Below are positions 41,991-52,578 of a stretch of DNA of 64,000 nt, in pieces (position 1 is the stretch's first letter; every line of letters starts with the position of its first letter). Under the pieces are notes generated by a model that had not been told where the DNA came from, did not search any database, and saw only the letters and a list, made by a program, of their open reading frames with translations. This DNA comes from Fluviicola sp. (GTDB taxonomy: Bacteria > Bacteroidota > Bacteroidia > Flavobacteriales_D > Crocinitomicaceae): NCBI GenBank assembly GCA_002734065.2, contig NVXU02000043.1:47360-111359 (forward strand), in the 5' to 3' direction. Position numbers and translations under genes: made by a program.

Positions 41991-44111
41991 CTACCCTTCG
42001 TTAAAACCAACGTTAAAATCGGCATCCATTGAGAATTTACCCTGTGTTTTTTCTCCATTTCCAGTAGAAAGACCTTTTATGACCTTGGTTTTACCTTTGG
42101 TAATTAAATCATTGAGTTGTGCATCGGTCAATTTCTTTCCCATCAACTCAAAAGGGACTTTGAAACCGCAGACCTTGAAATTTGCGCAACCAACAGCCGT
42201 TTTTCCTTTCATTAATTTAGACGATTTGCATTTTGGGCAATCTGTTTCTTCAAATGAAACGACTTTCTTTTCACGCTTTTTCTTTGGTTTTTCTTCTGAT
42301 GTTTCTTCCGGTGCTTCTTGAAAAAATTGCACTGATGAGGGTGTGTTGAAAATAACTTCGTCAGTTAATGTTCTCACCATCTTATACAATTCTTGCTTGA
42401 AAACTTCGAGTTGGTACTCTCCTTTTTCAATTAAGCGAATTTTTCGCTCCCAATCTCCAGTTAAACCAGGGCTTTTTAACAACTCATTCTGAATGGTGTT
42501 TATCAGAGCCATGCCCGTTGGAGTTGCAATGATATTTTTTCGTTTTTTCTCGATGTATTTTCTTCTAAAAAGGGTCTCAATGATATTTGCCCGCGTTGAA
42601 GGACGTCCAATGCCATTGTCTTTCATTAATTCACGCATTTCTTCGTCCTCCACGTGTTTCCCTGCGCTTTCCATTCCGCGAAGCAAGGTTGCCTCTGTGT
42701 AATATTTTGGCGGAGAAGTCTTTCCTTTGTGAATGACTGGTTCGTGCGGGCCTTTCTCTCCTTCGTCAAAATGCGGCATGATGTGTTCTTCATCTTTCGC
42801 CTTTGCCTCTTGTGAATTAGAGTCCGCTGATACATAGATTTCTCGCCAACCTAATTTTAAAATTTGCTTTCCTGTTGCTTTGAATTCTAACTTCTCAACT
42901 TTGCCCAAAACGGTGGTGTTGGAGACAATGCACGGAGGGTAAAAAACGGCAATAAAACGCTTTGCGATGAGGTCGTAGATTCTTTGCTCCGACGGGGAGA
43001 CGCCTGACAGCATGACTCCTGTGGGTATGATTGCGTGGTGATCCGTGACCTTCTTGTCATCAAAAACCGTCTTCGTTTTTGGTATCGGCGCTTTTAGCAG
43101 AACCTCCGTAAAACGAGAATAATGTTGCATTCCTTTGAGAATATTCGGAATTTTCGGATGTAAATCGTTCGTTAAATAAGTGGTGTCAACACGTGGATAG
43201 GTGGTCAGTTTTTTCTCATACAGTCCTTGAATTAACTTCAATGTTTCGTCAGCGGAGAATCCAAATTTCTTATTCGCATCAACCTGCAAAGAAGTTAAAT
43301 CATACAACCTTGGATTGCCTTCTTTGCCTTCTTTTTGCTCAAAAGAAGTAATTTCAAATTCTTTGCCTTTTAGATATTCTAAACCTTGTTTTGCTTTTTC
43401 TTCTGACTTTAAACGAGGAATTTGGCAAGCGAATTCTTGCTCTTTGTACTTGGTTTTCAATTCCCAATATTCTGCAACGGTAAACGCATCAATTTCTTTT
43501 TGGCGTTCTACAATCATAGCTAAAGTTGGCGTTTGCACTCGACCAATGGACAAAGTTGACTTTCCTTTTCCGAATTTTTTGGTGAATAATCGCGTTCCGT
43601 TAATGCCGAGCATCCAATCCCCAATTGCTCTTGCACTACCTGCTTGGTAGAGGTTGTCGTAATTCTCGGCGGGTTGCAGCTTCTGAAAACCTTCTTTAAT
43701 GGCCTCTTCTGTCAATGAAGAAATCCACAAGCGTTTTATGGGTGCTTTGCACTTTGCTTTTAGTAAAACCCAACGTTGAATAAGTTCTCCTTCTTGCCCG
43801 GCATCCCCGCAATTGATGACCTCGTCACAGTTCTGCACCAAACGGGCAATGGTATTGAACTGCTTCTCAACCCCCTGATTATCAATTAGTTTAATTCCAA
43901 AATTTGGAGGAACAATTGGAAGATCTTCTAATTTCCAGTATTTCCAGTTCTCATTGTAGTCATGCGGTTCTTTTAAAGTGCAAAGGTGTCCGAAGGTCCA
44001 AGTTACTTGATAGCCGTTTCCTTCAAAATAACCGTCGTGACGCTGCTTTGCCCCGAGGATTTCGGCAATGTCTTTGGCTACACTTGGTTTCTCTGCTATG
44101 CAAACTTTCAT
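41991..44111 (-). CDS. topB: DNA topoisomerase III (type IA)
   Basis: A type IA topoisomerase that passes single strands and resolves recombination or replication intermediates. The Toprim domain opens with MKVCIAEKPSVAKDIAEIL, with the acidic NCGDAGQEGELIQRW. The active-site Tyr is in LTTYPRVDTTYL. The C-terminus has a single zinc-ribbon-like part (CPKCKSSKLMKG...CANFKVCGF) and a short basic tail. It has 706 residues, typical of TopB in this phylum. It lies upstream of nothing on its own strand and ends convergent with the DUF2892 gene. Confidence 0.93.
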   Translation of the reverse strand: MKVCIAEKPSVAKDIAEILGAKQRHDGYFEGNGYQVTWTFGHLCTLKEPHDYNENWKYWKLEDLPIVPPNFGIKLIDNQGVEKQFNTIARLVQNCDEVINCGDAGQEGELIQRWVLLKAKCKAPIKRLWISSLTEEAIKEGFQKLQPAENYDNLYQAGSARAIGDWMLGINGTRLFTKKFGKGKSTLSIGRVQTPTLAMIVERQKEIDAFTVAEYWELKTKYKEQEFACQIPRLKSEEKAKQGLEYLKGKEFEITSFEQKEGKEGNPRLYDLTSLQVDANKKFGFSADETLKLIQGLYEKKLTTYPRVDTTYLTNDLHPKIPNILKGMQHYSRFTEVLLKAPIPKTKTVFDDKKVTDHHAIIPTGVMLSGVSPSEQRIYDLIAKRFIAVFYPPCIVSNTTVLGKVEKLEFKATGKQILKLGWREIYVSADSNSQEAKAKDEEHIMPHFDEGEKGPHEPVIHKGKTSPPKYYTEATLLRGMESAGKHVEDEEMRELMKDNGIGRPSTRANIIETLFRRKYIEKKRKNIIATPTGMALINTIQNELLKSPGLTGDWERKIRLIEKGEYQLEVFKQELYKMVRTLTDEVIFNTPSSVQFFQEAPEETSEEKPKKKREKKVVSFEETDCPKCKSSKLMKGKTAVGCANFKVCGFKVPFELMGKKLTDAQLNDLITKGKTKVIKGLSTGNGEKTQGKFSMDADFNVGFNEG

Positions 44112-44127
44112 AATTTTTAACTGGCTG

Positions 44128-44649
44128 TTATTTTCGATTGCTTGATAGTTTTGTGTATTTGATTACGGTAAAACTTGCTTTATGTCGTTGGTCTTTTTCT
44201 TGCGTTAGAATGGTTTCAACCTTCCAGTCGCACAGTTCAAAAGGTGGAAAGAAAGTGTCAGCATCGTAATTTTCATTGACGTGTGTGATAATCATTTCGT
44301 CAATTGTATTTGCCTCCAGTGCCAAGCGATAAATTTCTCCACCACCAATTATAAACAAGGTTCTCTCGTCATTTTCGGAGAATAAGTCATTGCATTCTCC
44401 CAGTGAATTGATAATTGTGCAACCTTCTGCAGAATAGGATTTATTTCTCGTCAGAATCACATTCTCTCGCTTCACTAAAGGTCTATATTTCTCAGGAATG
44501 GACTCAAAATTCTTTCTGCCCATCAAAACAATGTGTCCTAAGGTTGTTTCTTTGAAGAATTTCATATCCGCAGGAAGATGCCACATGAGGTCATTGTTTT
44601 TACCAATTCCTCTGGCTTTGTCCATTGCTACGATAAGTGTTGTTTTCAT
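44128..44649 (-). CDS. folA: Dihydrofolate reductase
   Basis: Reduces dihydrofolate to tetrahydrofolate with NADPH in the cytoplasm. The 173-residue protein shows AMDKARGIGKNNDLMWHLPADMKFFKE (Met20-loop and substrate-site Asp), VLMGRKNFESIPEKYRPL, and IIGGGEIYRLAL for cofactor binding. It lies in a minus-strand run thyA - capA-like - folA, so the gene for the enzyme that makes dihydrofolate (thyA) is close by but separated by one gene. Confidence 0.95.
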   Translation of the reverse strand: MKTTLIVAMDKARGIGKNNDLMWHLPADMKFFKETTLGHIVLMGRKNFESIPEKYRPLVKRENVILTRNKSYSAEGCTIINSLGECNDLFSENDERTLFIIGGGEIYRLALEANTIDEMIITHVNENYDADTFFPPFELCDWKVETILTQEKDQRHKASFTVIKYTKLSSNRK

Positions 44650-44699
44650 TCTTTTGGAGTGTTAGAGCTTTCGAGCCTTTGATTATTAGACGGCTTAAC

Positions 44700-46100
44700 T
44701 TATTTCAAATCTTCAATGTGTCCATTTTTTACGAGTACAATTTTCTGTTCTGTTGAAATTTGGCAATCTTTTAAAAAAGGCATGTTCATCTCTGCTTCTA
44801 ATCTTGAAGAAAACACTCCAGAGAGAATGTATTGTTGACCTCGATAATCGACTGTTTTATACAAGTAATTCTTCATATATTCATTAGAAAGTAGCTTAGG
44901 GTTAACGCCTTTCAGTTGGATGGCATAATAAGAAGTTAGGAATTTTCGGTAGAGTTTTCCGAAGGGAGAATTTTCTGAAACAATGGATTCTACGGCTCCA
45001 ATATTTTGCTCTTTGTACAGCTTTCTACTGTCAGAAAAGAAGTCATTTTTACGCTTCATATTCACTTCATCTATAAATCCAGGTCTGAATTTATTGTAGT
45101 CAAAATCGGGGAGAATATAGTATTGTGTAATGGCTCCTTCGTTCTTTTTGAGGACGTAAAGAAGGTTGTATTTCACATCTCCCAATCGAATCTTTTTCTC
45201 TTTCTTCTCCAAATCAACACCAACCATAACTCCACCTCTTGTCGGGCGAGTCTGCATGTTGGAAACGAAGTTGCCTAAGGACCAAACGGTCAATTGTTCT
45301 TCGTTATTCTTGTTCATTTTTTTCTGAATAGGTTGCACCGTATGAGGATGCCCACCAATAACCATATCGACGCCAACTTTGTAGCAATAGGCTTCCCATT
45401 TCTTTTGATAACTGTCTGGTAGTGATCGATATTCCTTACCCCAATGGAGGTTGCAAATAATATAATCGGCATTTAATTCTTTCGCTCGAGCAACATCTTT
45501 GCGAATCATAGCGCTGTCAATATAGTTGATAATAAGCGGTTTTGCCACGGACAACCCATTGGTTCCGTAGGTATAATTGAGAATAGCAATTTTCATTCCC
45601 TTTTTCTCTATAATTAAAGGATAATTCGCATCACGTTCTTCTTTGCTACGAAATGTTCCGGTGTGAGCCAAGCCTAATTCATCGAGTTTGTCCAAGGTTC
45701 TTATTACACCTTTTGAACCTCTATCGCAAGAATGATTATTGGAGGTTAAAATAACATTGAATCCTGCATTTTTTAAGGTCACAGCTAAATCATCTGGCGC
45801 AGAAAACTGAGGATATCCTTTGAAGGGTTTTCCGGCCAAAGTTACTTCGAGGTTGGCAATTCTGAAGTCATATTGGTTAATAATTGGCTTAACAAACTTG
45901 AATCCGTCATCGTATTCATAGCCACCACCAAAAGCTTTGTTGTATGCCGCTTCAATTTGTCCATCGTGCTGCATCACATCACCAACAAAAATGAGCGATG
46001 TTTGCTGTCCAAAAACAGTGAGAGAAAAGAAGAGTAAAAGTGTGCTAAACAGCAACTGCACCTTTGATATGTGGATGTGGGTCATAGTTAATAAGTTCAA
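44700..46100 (-). CDS. CapA-family protein (poly-gamma-glutamate synthesis/metallophosphatase-like)
   Basis: The 466-residue protein has a signal peptide ([17 protein letters not shown]) and a CapA domain: [48 protein letters not shown] and [13 protein letters not shown]...[10 protein letters not shown]. The His/Asp/Asn pattern follows calcineurin-like metal sites. The family is named from capsular poly-gamma-glutamate genes, but solitary secreted members like this have no proven substrate. The start is either 46100 or the Met at 46085; both overlap the 3' end of thyA (56 or 41 bases), so translation is probably coupled to thyA. Confidence 0.85.
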   Translation of the reverse strand: MNLLTMTHIHISKVQLLFSTLLLFFSLTVFGQQTSLIFVGDVMQHDGQIEAAYNKAFGGGYEYDDGFKFVKPIINQYDFRIANLEVTLAGKPFKGYPQFSAPDDLAVTLKNAGFNVILTSNNHSCDRGSKGVIRTLDKLDELGLAHTGTFRSKEERDANYPLIIEKKGMKIAILNYTYGTNGLSVAKPLIINYIDSAMIRKDVARAKELNADYIICNLHWGKEYRSLPDSYQKKWEAYCYKVGVDMVIGGHPHTVQPIQKKMNKNNEEQLTVWSLGNFVSNMQTRPTRGGVMVGVDLEKKEKKIRLGDVKYNLLYVLKKNEGAITQYYILPDFDYNKFRPGFIDEVNMKRKNDFFSDSRKLYKEQNIGAVESIVSENSPFGKLYRKFLTSYYAIQLKGVNPKLLSNEYMKNYLYKTVDYRGQQYILSGVFSSRLEAEMNMPFLKDCQISTEQKIVLVKNGHIEDLK

Positions 46101-46839
46101 AATCTTCGTATGTGAATGAAAAAATATCTTTAACGTTAGGATTGATTTTCAATGTTGGTAATTCTTTCAAATCCCTGCTCAATTGTAACTCCACTTGTTC
46201 AAAATGGTTACTGTAAATATGTGCATCACCGAAAGTATGCACGAAATCACCCACTTCGAGGTCGCAAACCTGCGCGAGCATCATTGTGAGTAAGGCATAG
46301 GATGCAATGTTAAATGGAACGCCTAAAAAAGTATCGGCACTTCGTTGGTAAAGTTGGCAACTTAGTTTCCCGTCTGCGACATAGAATTGAAACATGGTGT
46401 GACAAGGAGGAAGCGCCATATTATCAACATCAGCCACGTTCCAAGCAGAAACTAAATGGCGTCTTGAATCTGGATTGTTTTTCAAATTCTCAACCAATTT
46501 TGTTATTTGGTCAATTGTTCCGCCATTTCCATCTGGCCAAGAGCGCCACTGATGACCGTAAACAGGACCAAGATCTCCGTTTTCATCGGCCCATTCGTCC
46601 CAAATTTTCACTTTATTGTCCTGCAAGAATTTCACATTGGTGTCTCCTTTCAAAAACCAAAGTAACTCGATAAAGATAGAACGCAAGTGTAATTTTTTCG
46701 TTGTCACAACAGGAAAACCTTTGCTCAAGTCAAAACGCATTTGATAACCAAAAACAGATTTTGTTCCTGTTCCTGTTCTGTCTTCTTTCATTGTTCCATT
46801 CTCGACAATGTGCCGAAGTAGATCATGGTATTGCTTCAT
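46045..46839 (-). CDS. thyA: Thymidylate synthase
   Basis: Methylates dUMP to dTMP using methylene-tetrahydrofolate. The 264-residue protein has the folate-dependent ThyA signatures: [27 protein letters not shown], catalytic Cys in [35 protein letters not shown] and the terminal HIKGAVAV. Full length and intact. It leads the minus-strand run with the CapA-like gene and folA. Confidence 0.96.
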   Translation of the reverse strand: MKQYHDLLRHIVENGTMKEDRTGTGTKSVFGYQMRFDLSKGFPVVTTKKLHLRSIFIELLWFLKGDTNVKFLQDNKVKIWDEWADENGDLGPVYGHQWRSWPDGNGGTIDQITKLVENLKNNPDSRRHLVSAWNVADVDNMALPPCHTMFQFYVADGKLSCQLYQRSADTFLGVPFNIASYALLTMMLAQVCDLEVGDFVHTFGDAHIYSNHFEQVELQLSRDLKELPTLKINPNVKDIFSFTYEDFELINYDPHPHIKGAVAV

Positions 46840-46933
46840 TCTTTCTGTACTTTTTTATTGCGAACTCGAATTTAGTTCTTTTGGGTGGGAATTTAAAGAG
46901 AATGTTGGTAAGTGATGGGAATGTTGATAAGTT

Positions 46934-46941
46934 GGGGGGGG
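46934..46941 (+). repeat. G8 homopolymer tract
   Basis: Eight G followed by CGGG, preceded by AAGTT, in the 46840-47081 gap between thyA and pbpC. It has similar context (AGTT then G-run) to the G9 tract at 39451. The rest of this gap holds no gene or clear terminator that I can see. Confidence 0.55.
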
Positions 46942-47081
46942 CGGGCTTCGAGAACCTCAGTCCTCAATTCGATCGTTGAAGTTAGTAATCGTTTCAGAAA
47001 AGCGCTTTTGCAAAGAGGCTCTTATACTTTTTCATCTTTAAGTTTTCATTTTAAATCGCCACACTTAATTTTTAATGCCCA

Positions 47082-49421
47082 TCAAATTCCCAAAAGTTCA
47101 AAAAACACCGTCTCTCGATTCCCATTTTCGTCAATTAATGTCAATTTGTGCTTGCCTTGTGACGGTTGAAATTTAAGTTGATGTATTTCCGTGGTACTAC
47201 CGTAAAAAACATCATCTAAATGCCAAAAAACGATACTACTGTTATTGCTGTGAGCAGCTTCAAAGATGACGGATCTCCTTTGCTCTGCCAAATCAATAGG
47301 AAGATAAATTTCCTGCTTATCTCTCGGGTAAATAATAGACAAAGATTGATGATTGTTAGGCGTGCTACAACCACTTTTGTAAGGGGGCAATGGTTTGTAA
47401 TCAGGATGCCATTTTTTGTAAAACTTCTCGATAGATGGGGGCAAAATAAACCATGATTTATGCACCATATTGCTCGGAGATTCGCAATCAGAATCGACAC
47501 GGGTTCTTTCTGACAAATCTAAATGCACCAAGCTGTGATAAGGACAGGCTTTTGCTTTAAGACAACTTTTTGGAACCTCCATCTGAGCAGTATTGATGCA
47601 ATATTTTGTTGCTCTATGACCGCTTTTTTTGCAAATAGAAATCACTTGCTTTTGAGAATTAAAGTTATCGAACCACTCTTTTTTCTCGGGTAGAAAAGAG
47701 AAAATGTCGAACATAATTGGGGCTGCCGCTTGCACACCAATTAATCCCGGACGTCCTTCTCCGTCAGCATTGCCTACCCAAACTGACACGACGTAGTCGG
47801 GCGTTATTCCTACTGCCCAAGCATCTCTAAATCCAAAACTTGTTCCTGTTTTCCATGCAATTTTCCTTGATGAGGAGAAGAGTTTCCAATTGTTGTCATT
47901 GCTCGGTCTTTTTACTTCAAGCATTGCCTCAAAAGTCGTATAAAGAGAAGCTTTATCGATCATTATTCTTTGAGAATATTCCTTTTTCTCATCAGAAGAA
48001 AACTGGATGGACTTGCTCGTATTTGATTCTACAACTTGCGCAAAACGAGTATATACATTAGCTAAATCAAACAAAGAAACCTCTGCTCCGCCCAAAATTA
48101 AGGACAAGCCATAATGACCTGCGGGCTTGTTGATTGATGAAAAACCAAGATCTTTTAAATCACTGTGAAACTTTCCGTTGCCATAATTATTTAGCAAATG
48201 CACCATTGGAATATTTAAACTTCTGGACAATGCTTGGTCAGCAGGAATTAGTCCTGAAAAATTACCTGTGAAATTCTTAGGCGCAAACCCTCCAAACTTT
48301 GAAGGAAGGTCTAAAAGCAACATTTTTGGTGTAATTAGACCCGATTCCAATGCTTTGGCATATAAAATTGGCTTAAGAATGCTGCCAGAACTTCGATGCG
48401 CAGGAATGCAATCAACTTGGTTAGAATGTTCTGCTCCAGCGTTTATAGAGTTGCCTACATAAGCGAGAATTTCGCCGCTTTCTACAGAACTGATGAGAAT
48501 TGCACCGTTGTAAATTTTGTTCTCGTTGAGCATTGTTAATTGATTATCCAAGGATGAATTTGCCCTTCGTTGAATTTCAAAATCGAGCGTGCATTCTATC
48601 ATTTGCCCCTTTCTCCCATTCTTTATAAAATGATCCAAAAGATGCGGTGCAAGACTTGGTAACTTCAAAGGACGGTTGGGAAGAGGTTCAAGCAAGGCCA
48701 TTTCAAATGCTAGAGAATCGATGATCTTCTCATCTCTTAAACGAACAAGCAGGCGATTTCTTTTTGCTTTAAGTTTGTCGTGATTTCGACCTGGATAAAT
48801 CAACCCCGGGGCATTTGGAAGAACAGCTAGCGTTGCCGACTCTGACCAACTTAACTGATGTGGAGGTCGTCCGAAGAATCGCCAAGAAGCTGCGTTTAAT
48901 CCTACAACATTACTACCAAATGGAGCGTAAGAACTATAAAGACGCAAAATTTCATCTTTTGACAGGCGAAATTCCATTCTTGTCGCCAAAACCATCTCTC
49001 TAAGCTTTTCAGGGTAAGTTCTCGCAGGATTTTTCCGCATCAAACGAATCAACTGCATGGTAATGGTACTTCCTCCGCTTACACGTTTTCCTGCACTTAG
49101 GTTTTGAACAATTGCCCTTCCAATCCCTTTTAAACTGACACCAAAATGGCTGTAAAAACGACGATCTTCAAATTCGACAATACATTTTCTAAATTTATAC
49201 GGAACGGAGTCACATTCTGTGAATCGCCATTGTTCATCCTCCGAAATATGCGCTCCTAACAGTTGACCATTTCTATCTAAAAGCACTGTGGATGTGCTTT
49301 CTGAAAACAGTTGCTCAGGCAAACAACCAATGTACCAAACAAAGAATCCGAAAAGTAAAAATACGCTCATTTCTCTTCTGAATCTTCTTGTTTTCTTTAA
49401 AAATGCACGTATTTTTTTCAT
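47082..49421 (-). CDS. pbpC: Penicillin-binding protein 1C
   Basis: A bifunctional peptidoglycan enzyme of 779 residues. After a basic N-terminus and one membrane helix (about 18-36) comes the glycosyltransferase-51 domain (EDRRFYSHFGVSLKGI, GGSTITMQLIRLM). The transpeptidase domain then has the SxxK serine in SSGSILKPI, SxN in SRSLNIP and KTG in IAWKTGTSFGFRDAW, so both activities look intact. The C-terminal region with Cys pairs and a terminal beta domain matches the PBP1C-specific BiPBP_C end. Its usual partner, an alpha-2-macroglobulin-like lipoprotein, lies 4 kb upstream on the same strand, separated by a divergent two-component pair. Confidence 0.94.
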   Translation of the reverse strand: MKKIRAFLKKTRRFRREMSVFLLFGFFVWYIGCLPEQLFSESTSTVLLDRNGQLLGAHISEDEQWRFTECDSVPYKFRKCIVEFEDRRFYSHFGVSLKGIGRAIVQNLSAGKRVSGGSTITMQLIRLMRKNPARTYPEKLREMVLATRMEFRLSKDEILRLYSSYAPFGSNVVGLNAASWRFFGRPPHQLSWSESATLAVLPNAPGLIYPGRNHDKLKAKRNRLLVRLRDEKIIDSLAFEMALLEPLPNRPLKLPSLAPHLLDHFIKNGRKGQMIECTLDFEIQRRANSSLDNQLTMLNENKIYNGAILISSVESGEILAYVGNSINAGAEHSNQVDCIPAHRSSGSILKPILYAKALESGLITPKMLLLDLPSKFGGFAPKNFTGNFSGLIPADQALSRSLNIPMVHLLNNYGNGKFHSDLKDLGFSSINKPAGHYGLSLILGGAEVSLFDLANVYTRFAQVVESNTSKSIQFSSDEKKEYSQRIMIDKASLYTTFEAMLEVKRPSNDNNWKLFSSSRKIAWKTGTSFGFRDAWAVGITPDYVVSVWVGNADGEGRPGLIGVQAAAPIMFDIFSFLPEKKEWFDNFNSQKQVISICKKSGHRATKYCINTAQMEVPKSCLKAKACPYHSLVHLDLSERTRVDSDCESPSNMVHKSWFILPPSIEKFYKKWHPDYKPLPPYKSGCSTPNNHQSLSIIYPRDKQEIYLPIDLAEQRRSVIFEAAHSNNSSIVFWHLDDVFYGSTTEIHQLKFQPSQGKHKLTLIDENGNRETVFFELLGI

Positions 49422-49512
49422 GTTGCTCGATTTTCAGTCTAAATATCGCACATTCTTCCTCAACTTCTAACCAATTCTATTATCCGTATGAACTTGATTA
49501 AAAAACGTTTTC

Positions 49513-49520
49513 TATCTTTG
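49513..49520 (+). promoter_or_regulatory. -7 box of the sensor/LytTR operon
   Basis: TATCTTTG is a perfect TAnnTTTG, 19 bases before the ATG at 49540. A TTG at 49494-49496 lies 16 bases upstream of the box, slightly short of ideal. Confidence 0.5.
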
Positions 49521-49539
49521 AGTATTCAACGTCCAAGCA

Positions 49540-52500
49540 ATGAGATTTTTTTCCATCGTCTTTTTATTCTGTTTTTTGCTGTCGCCCTATGCTTGTGATG
49601 GCCAGCAATACAATTTCAGCAATTACAACGTAGAAAATGGCTTGGCTCAGTCGCAAGTTTTTGCTATTCATCAAGATTCTAAAGGTTATTTGTGGTTAGG
49701 AACGCAAGGCGGAGGAATTAGTCTTTTTGATGGCTTTGAATTTAAAAACATCACCACAAAAGAAGGTTTGTCAGGTAATTACATTAACAAAATTGTGGAA
49801 GACGATGCAGGCATTATTTGGATTGCCACAACGACAGGTCTTACTCGCTTTGATGGAAAGGAGTACCAGCAAGTCCTGTTCGGAGAAACGCAAAAACGCA
49901 TCGCAATTAATGATATTTATATAGCCAAAGACGGGGCCGTTTTTTGTGCAAGCGATAAAGGCTTGTTTCGGTTCTCCAAGAATAAAAAAGCGGAAAATAT
50001 CACCCCAAAACTTCTTGAAAATAAGATTATTACCTGCGTATTTGTGAATGATAAAAATAAAATTTGGGCGGGTACAGAAAAAGGACTTTTTTCTATAGAA
50101 AACGACCAAGTCACGGACTTTTCGGAGCAATCTCGTTATATGAGCAATGGAATCACAACAATTCGACAAGATGCCAAAGGAAACTATTGGATAGGAACCA
50201 ATGGAGATGGAATGTACTGTTATAACGGCGATAAATTCGATAGAATAGACCCTAATCAGGAGCTTTATAAGCAAACTATTTTTGACATTCATTTTAACAA
50301 GGATGAAGTTTGGTTCGCAACATTATCAGGCGGAGTTATTCAGTACAACAGCAAGAAAAAGAGCTTTAATTCGATTACAGATAAAGAAGGTTTGAGCAAT
50401 AATCATGTAAGGTGTATTTTTAAAGACATCAATGCTTCTTATTGGTTCGGAACTTCTGGTGGAGGAGTTTGTCAATACTTGGGCAAGCAGTTCACGCGGT
50501 TTAACACCAAAGATGGTTTAGCAGGAAATTACATATACAGTATTCTAAGAGATAAGCAGAATAATTTATGGGTGGGCAACTCAGAAAGAGGAGTCAGTGT
50601 TCTAAGCAAAGGAAAAATCATTCAGTACAATGCAAACAACTTGTTTTTTAATGTAAAAGTGAAAGCATTAGCAGAAGATAAAACAGGTGCAATATGGTTG
50701 GGAACAAACGGTAGAGGGGTTTATGTTTTTCAGAACGAGAAATTTGAATTGATAGAAGAATTAAAAACAAGCTACGTCAAGCAAATAAAAGTAGATGCAA
50801 AGGGGAGTATCTGGATAGCAACCACTGGGGCAGGTCTCATAGAAATTGAAAGGAAAGAGGATAAATTTATAATCAGCAAGTGGACCACCAACGAAGGATT
50901 ATTATCTGACCAAAACACAGCCATTCACTTTGATAAAAAAGGGAGGTTGTGGTACGGAACAAAGAACAAAGGACTGGCTTGTTTGAGCAAAAGTAAAAAA
51001 CAACTTTTTCATTATACGACAGAAACAGAGGAGTTGCCTTCTGATGCAATTCGCGCACTTACAGAAGATGAAAGAGGCAACCTTTGGGTGGGAACAGCAG
51101 GGAATGGTGTTTGCTCATTGTCTTTGTACAAGAAAAAACTGAAAAAAAAGTTTTTCAGTCAAGAAGACGGACTAGCTTCGGACAATATCTATCTTTTGGA
51201 GGTTGACAAAGACGGAAGCGTAGTGGTAGGTTCAGAAAAAGGACTTGATTTCATTGTCTTCAATAAGAATAACATCAACACGCGGATTAGGCATTATGGA
51301 AAACGAGATGGATTTACAGGAGTAGAGACCTGTCAAAATGCTGTTTGGAAAGATGTAAACGGTTCGATGTGGTTCGGCACAATAAATGGCTTATTTAGGT
51401 ACGACCCTTCAGAATTAATTCAAAACGAAGAGTTGCCCGTTCTTTCCATCACCGACATTAAATTATTCTATGAAAGTTACGATAAATCCACGTTTGACAT
51501 CCTTAAAAACGGACAGCAAACGAATGATTTTATTCTTCCATACAGTCAAAACCACATTACCTTTGAGTTCCTCGGACTGAACCTAAGAAGACCGACAAAG
51601 GTTCGTTACAGATGGAAATTGAAAGGTTTTGATGAAGAGTTTTCGCCTCCTTCTAAAGAGAAAAGCATTCTTTACTCTAACCTAAACCCTGGCGAGTATG
51701 TTTTTGAACTAATTGCAGCCAATGAGAATAATGAATGGTCTCAACCTTTGAGCTTTCGTTTTGAAATTGAGTCCCCGTTTTGGAAAACAACATGGTTCAT
51801 TACTGCAATGATTTTCTTAGGATTACTACTGCCATTTATTGTGTATAGAATGTTCGTTCAACGAATAAAGGCAAAAGCTTTGGCGACCAAAAACAAGATG
51901 CAGTTGGAGAAAGATTTTTTAGAATTGGAGCAAAAAGCAATGCGTTTGCAAATGAATCCTCATTTTATTTTTAATGCACTCAATTCTATTCAAGGGCTCA
52001 TTGGCACAGGTAAAGAAGTGGAAGCAAGATACTATTTAGCAAAATTCTCTCGCTTAATGCGTCAAATTTTAGACAATTCTCGCAAACATCAAATCCATCT
52101 CGAAGAAGAAATCAATACCTTGGAGAATTACCTCCTCGTTGAGCAATTTTGCAACGGAAATAAGTTCAACTATGAAATAATCGTTGACCCAAACATCGAG
52201 ATTGATTTTATCGATATTCCTCCGATGATTATTCAACCTTTTGTGGAGAATGCAATAAAGCATGGCATGAAAGGCAAAACGGAACACTCGGAGAAAGGGT
52301 CTATTTCTGTGCGCTTTTTAGAAAAGGGAGGATACTTAGAGTGCATCGTTGAGGATGACGGAGTAGGCAGAGAAAAATCAGCAGAATTGAATGAATTAAG
52401 CAAAGAAACCTATCATCAGTCAACAGGTTTAGAGGTTACAATAAAACGATTGAAACGAATTTCGTCATTGCCCTCCATTTCTCCACTTGAAATTATTGAC

Positions 52501-52560
52501 CTCTATGAAAAAGGAGTCGCCACAGGAACCAAAGTCATCATTAGAATTCCAATAGAATAA
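49540..52560 (+). CDS. Two-component sensor: Reg_prop propeller, Y_Y_Y domain, LytS-type kinase
   Basis: The 1006-residue protein has a signal peptide and then many periplasmic Reg_prop repeats with the pattern D-x-x-G-x-(I/L)-W-(I/V)-(A/G)-T (for example SKGYLWLGTQGGGISLF) forming beta-propellers. A Y_Y_Y domain (KVRYRWKLKGFDEEFSP) and one membrane helix (about 748-772) follow. The cytoplasmic His_kinase/LytS domain has QMNPHFIFNALNSIQ (His at about 808) and an HATPase with PFVENAIKHGM. Such kinases sense extracellular or periplasmic ligands and phosphorylate a LytTR regulator, encoded 18 bases downstream. It is divergent from pbpC. Confidence 0.92.
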   Translation: MRFFSIVFLFCFLLSPYACDGQQYNFSNYNVENGLAQSQVFAIHQDSKGYLWLGTQGGGISLFDGFEFKNITTKEGLSGNYINKIVEDDAGIIWIATTTGLTRFDGKEYQQVLFGETQKRIAINDIYIAKDGAVFCASDKGLFRFSKNKKAENITPKLLENKIITCVFVNDKNKIWAGTEKGLFSIENDQVTDFSEQSRYMSNGITTIRQDAKGNYWIGTNGDGMYCYNGDKFDRIDPNQELYKQTIFDIHFNKDEVWFATLSGGVIQYNSKKKSFNSITDKEGLSNNHVRCIFKDINASYWFGTSGGGVCQYLGKQFTRFNTKDGLAGNYIYSILRDKQNNLWVGNSERGVSVLSKGKIIQYNANNLFFNVKVKALAEDKTGAIWLGTNGRGVYVFQNEKFELIEELKTSYVKQIKVDAKGSIWIATTGAGLIEIERKEDKFIISKWTTNEGLLSDQNTAIHFDKKGRLWYGTKNKGLACLSKSKKQLFHYTTETEELPSDAIRALTEDERGNLWVGTAGNGVCSLSLYKKKLKKKFFSQEDGLASDNIYLLEVDKDGSVVVGSEKGLDFIVFNKNNINTRIRHYGKRDGFTGVETCQNAVWKDVNGSMWFGTINGLFRYDPSELIQNEELPVLSITDIKLFYESYDKSTFDILKNGQQTNDFILPYSQNHITFEFLGLNLRRPTKVRYRWKLKGFDEEFSPPSKEKSILYSNLNPGEYVFELIAANENNEWSQPLSFRFEIESPFWKTTWFITAMIFLGLLLPFIVYRMFVQRIKAKALATKNKMQLEKDFLELEQKAMRLQMNPHFIFNALNSIQGLIGTGKEVEARYYLAKFSRLMRQILDNSRKHQIHLEEEINTLENYLLVEQFCNGNKFNYEIIVDPNIEIDFIDIPPMIIQPFVENAIKHGMKGKTEHSEKGSISVRFLEKGGYLECIVEDDGVGREKSAELNELSKETYHQSTGLEVTIKRLKRISSLPSISPLEIIDLYEKGVATGTKVIIRIPIE

Positions 52561-52578
52561 TTAAACCTCTTTTTTAAG

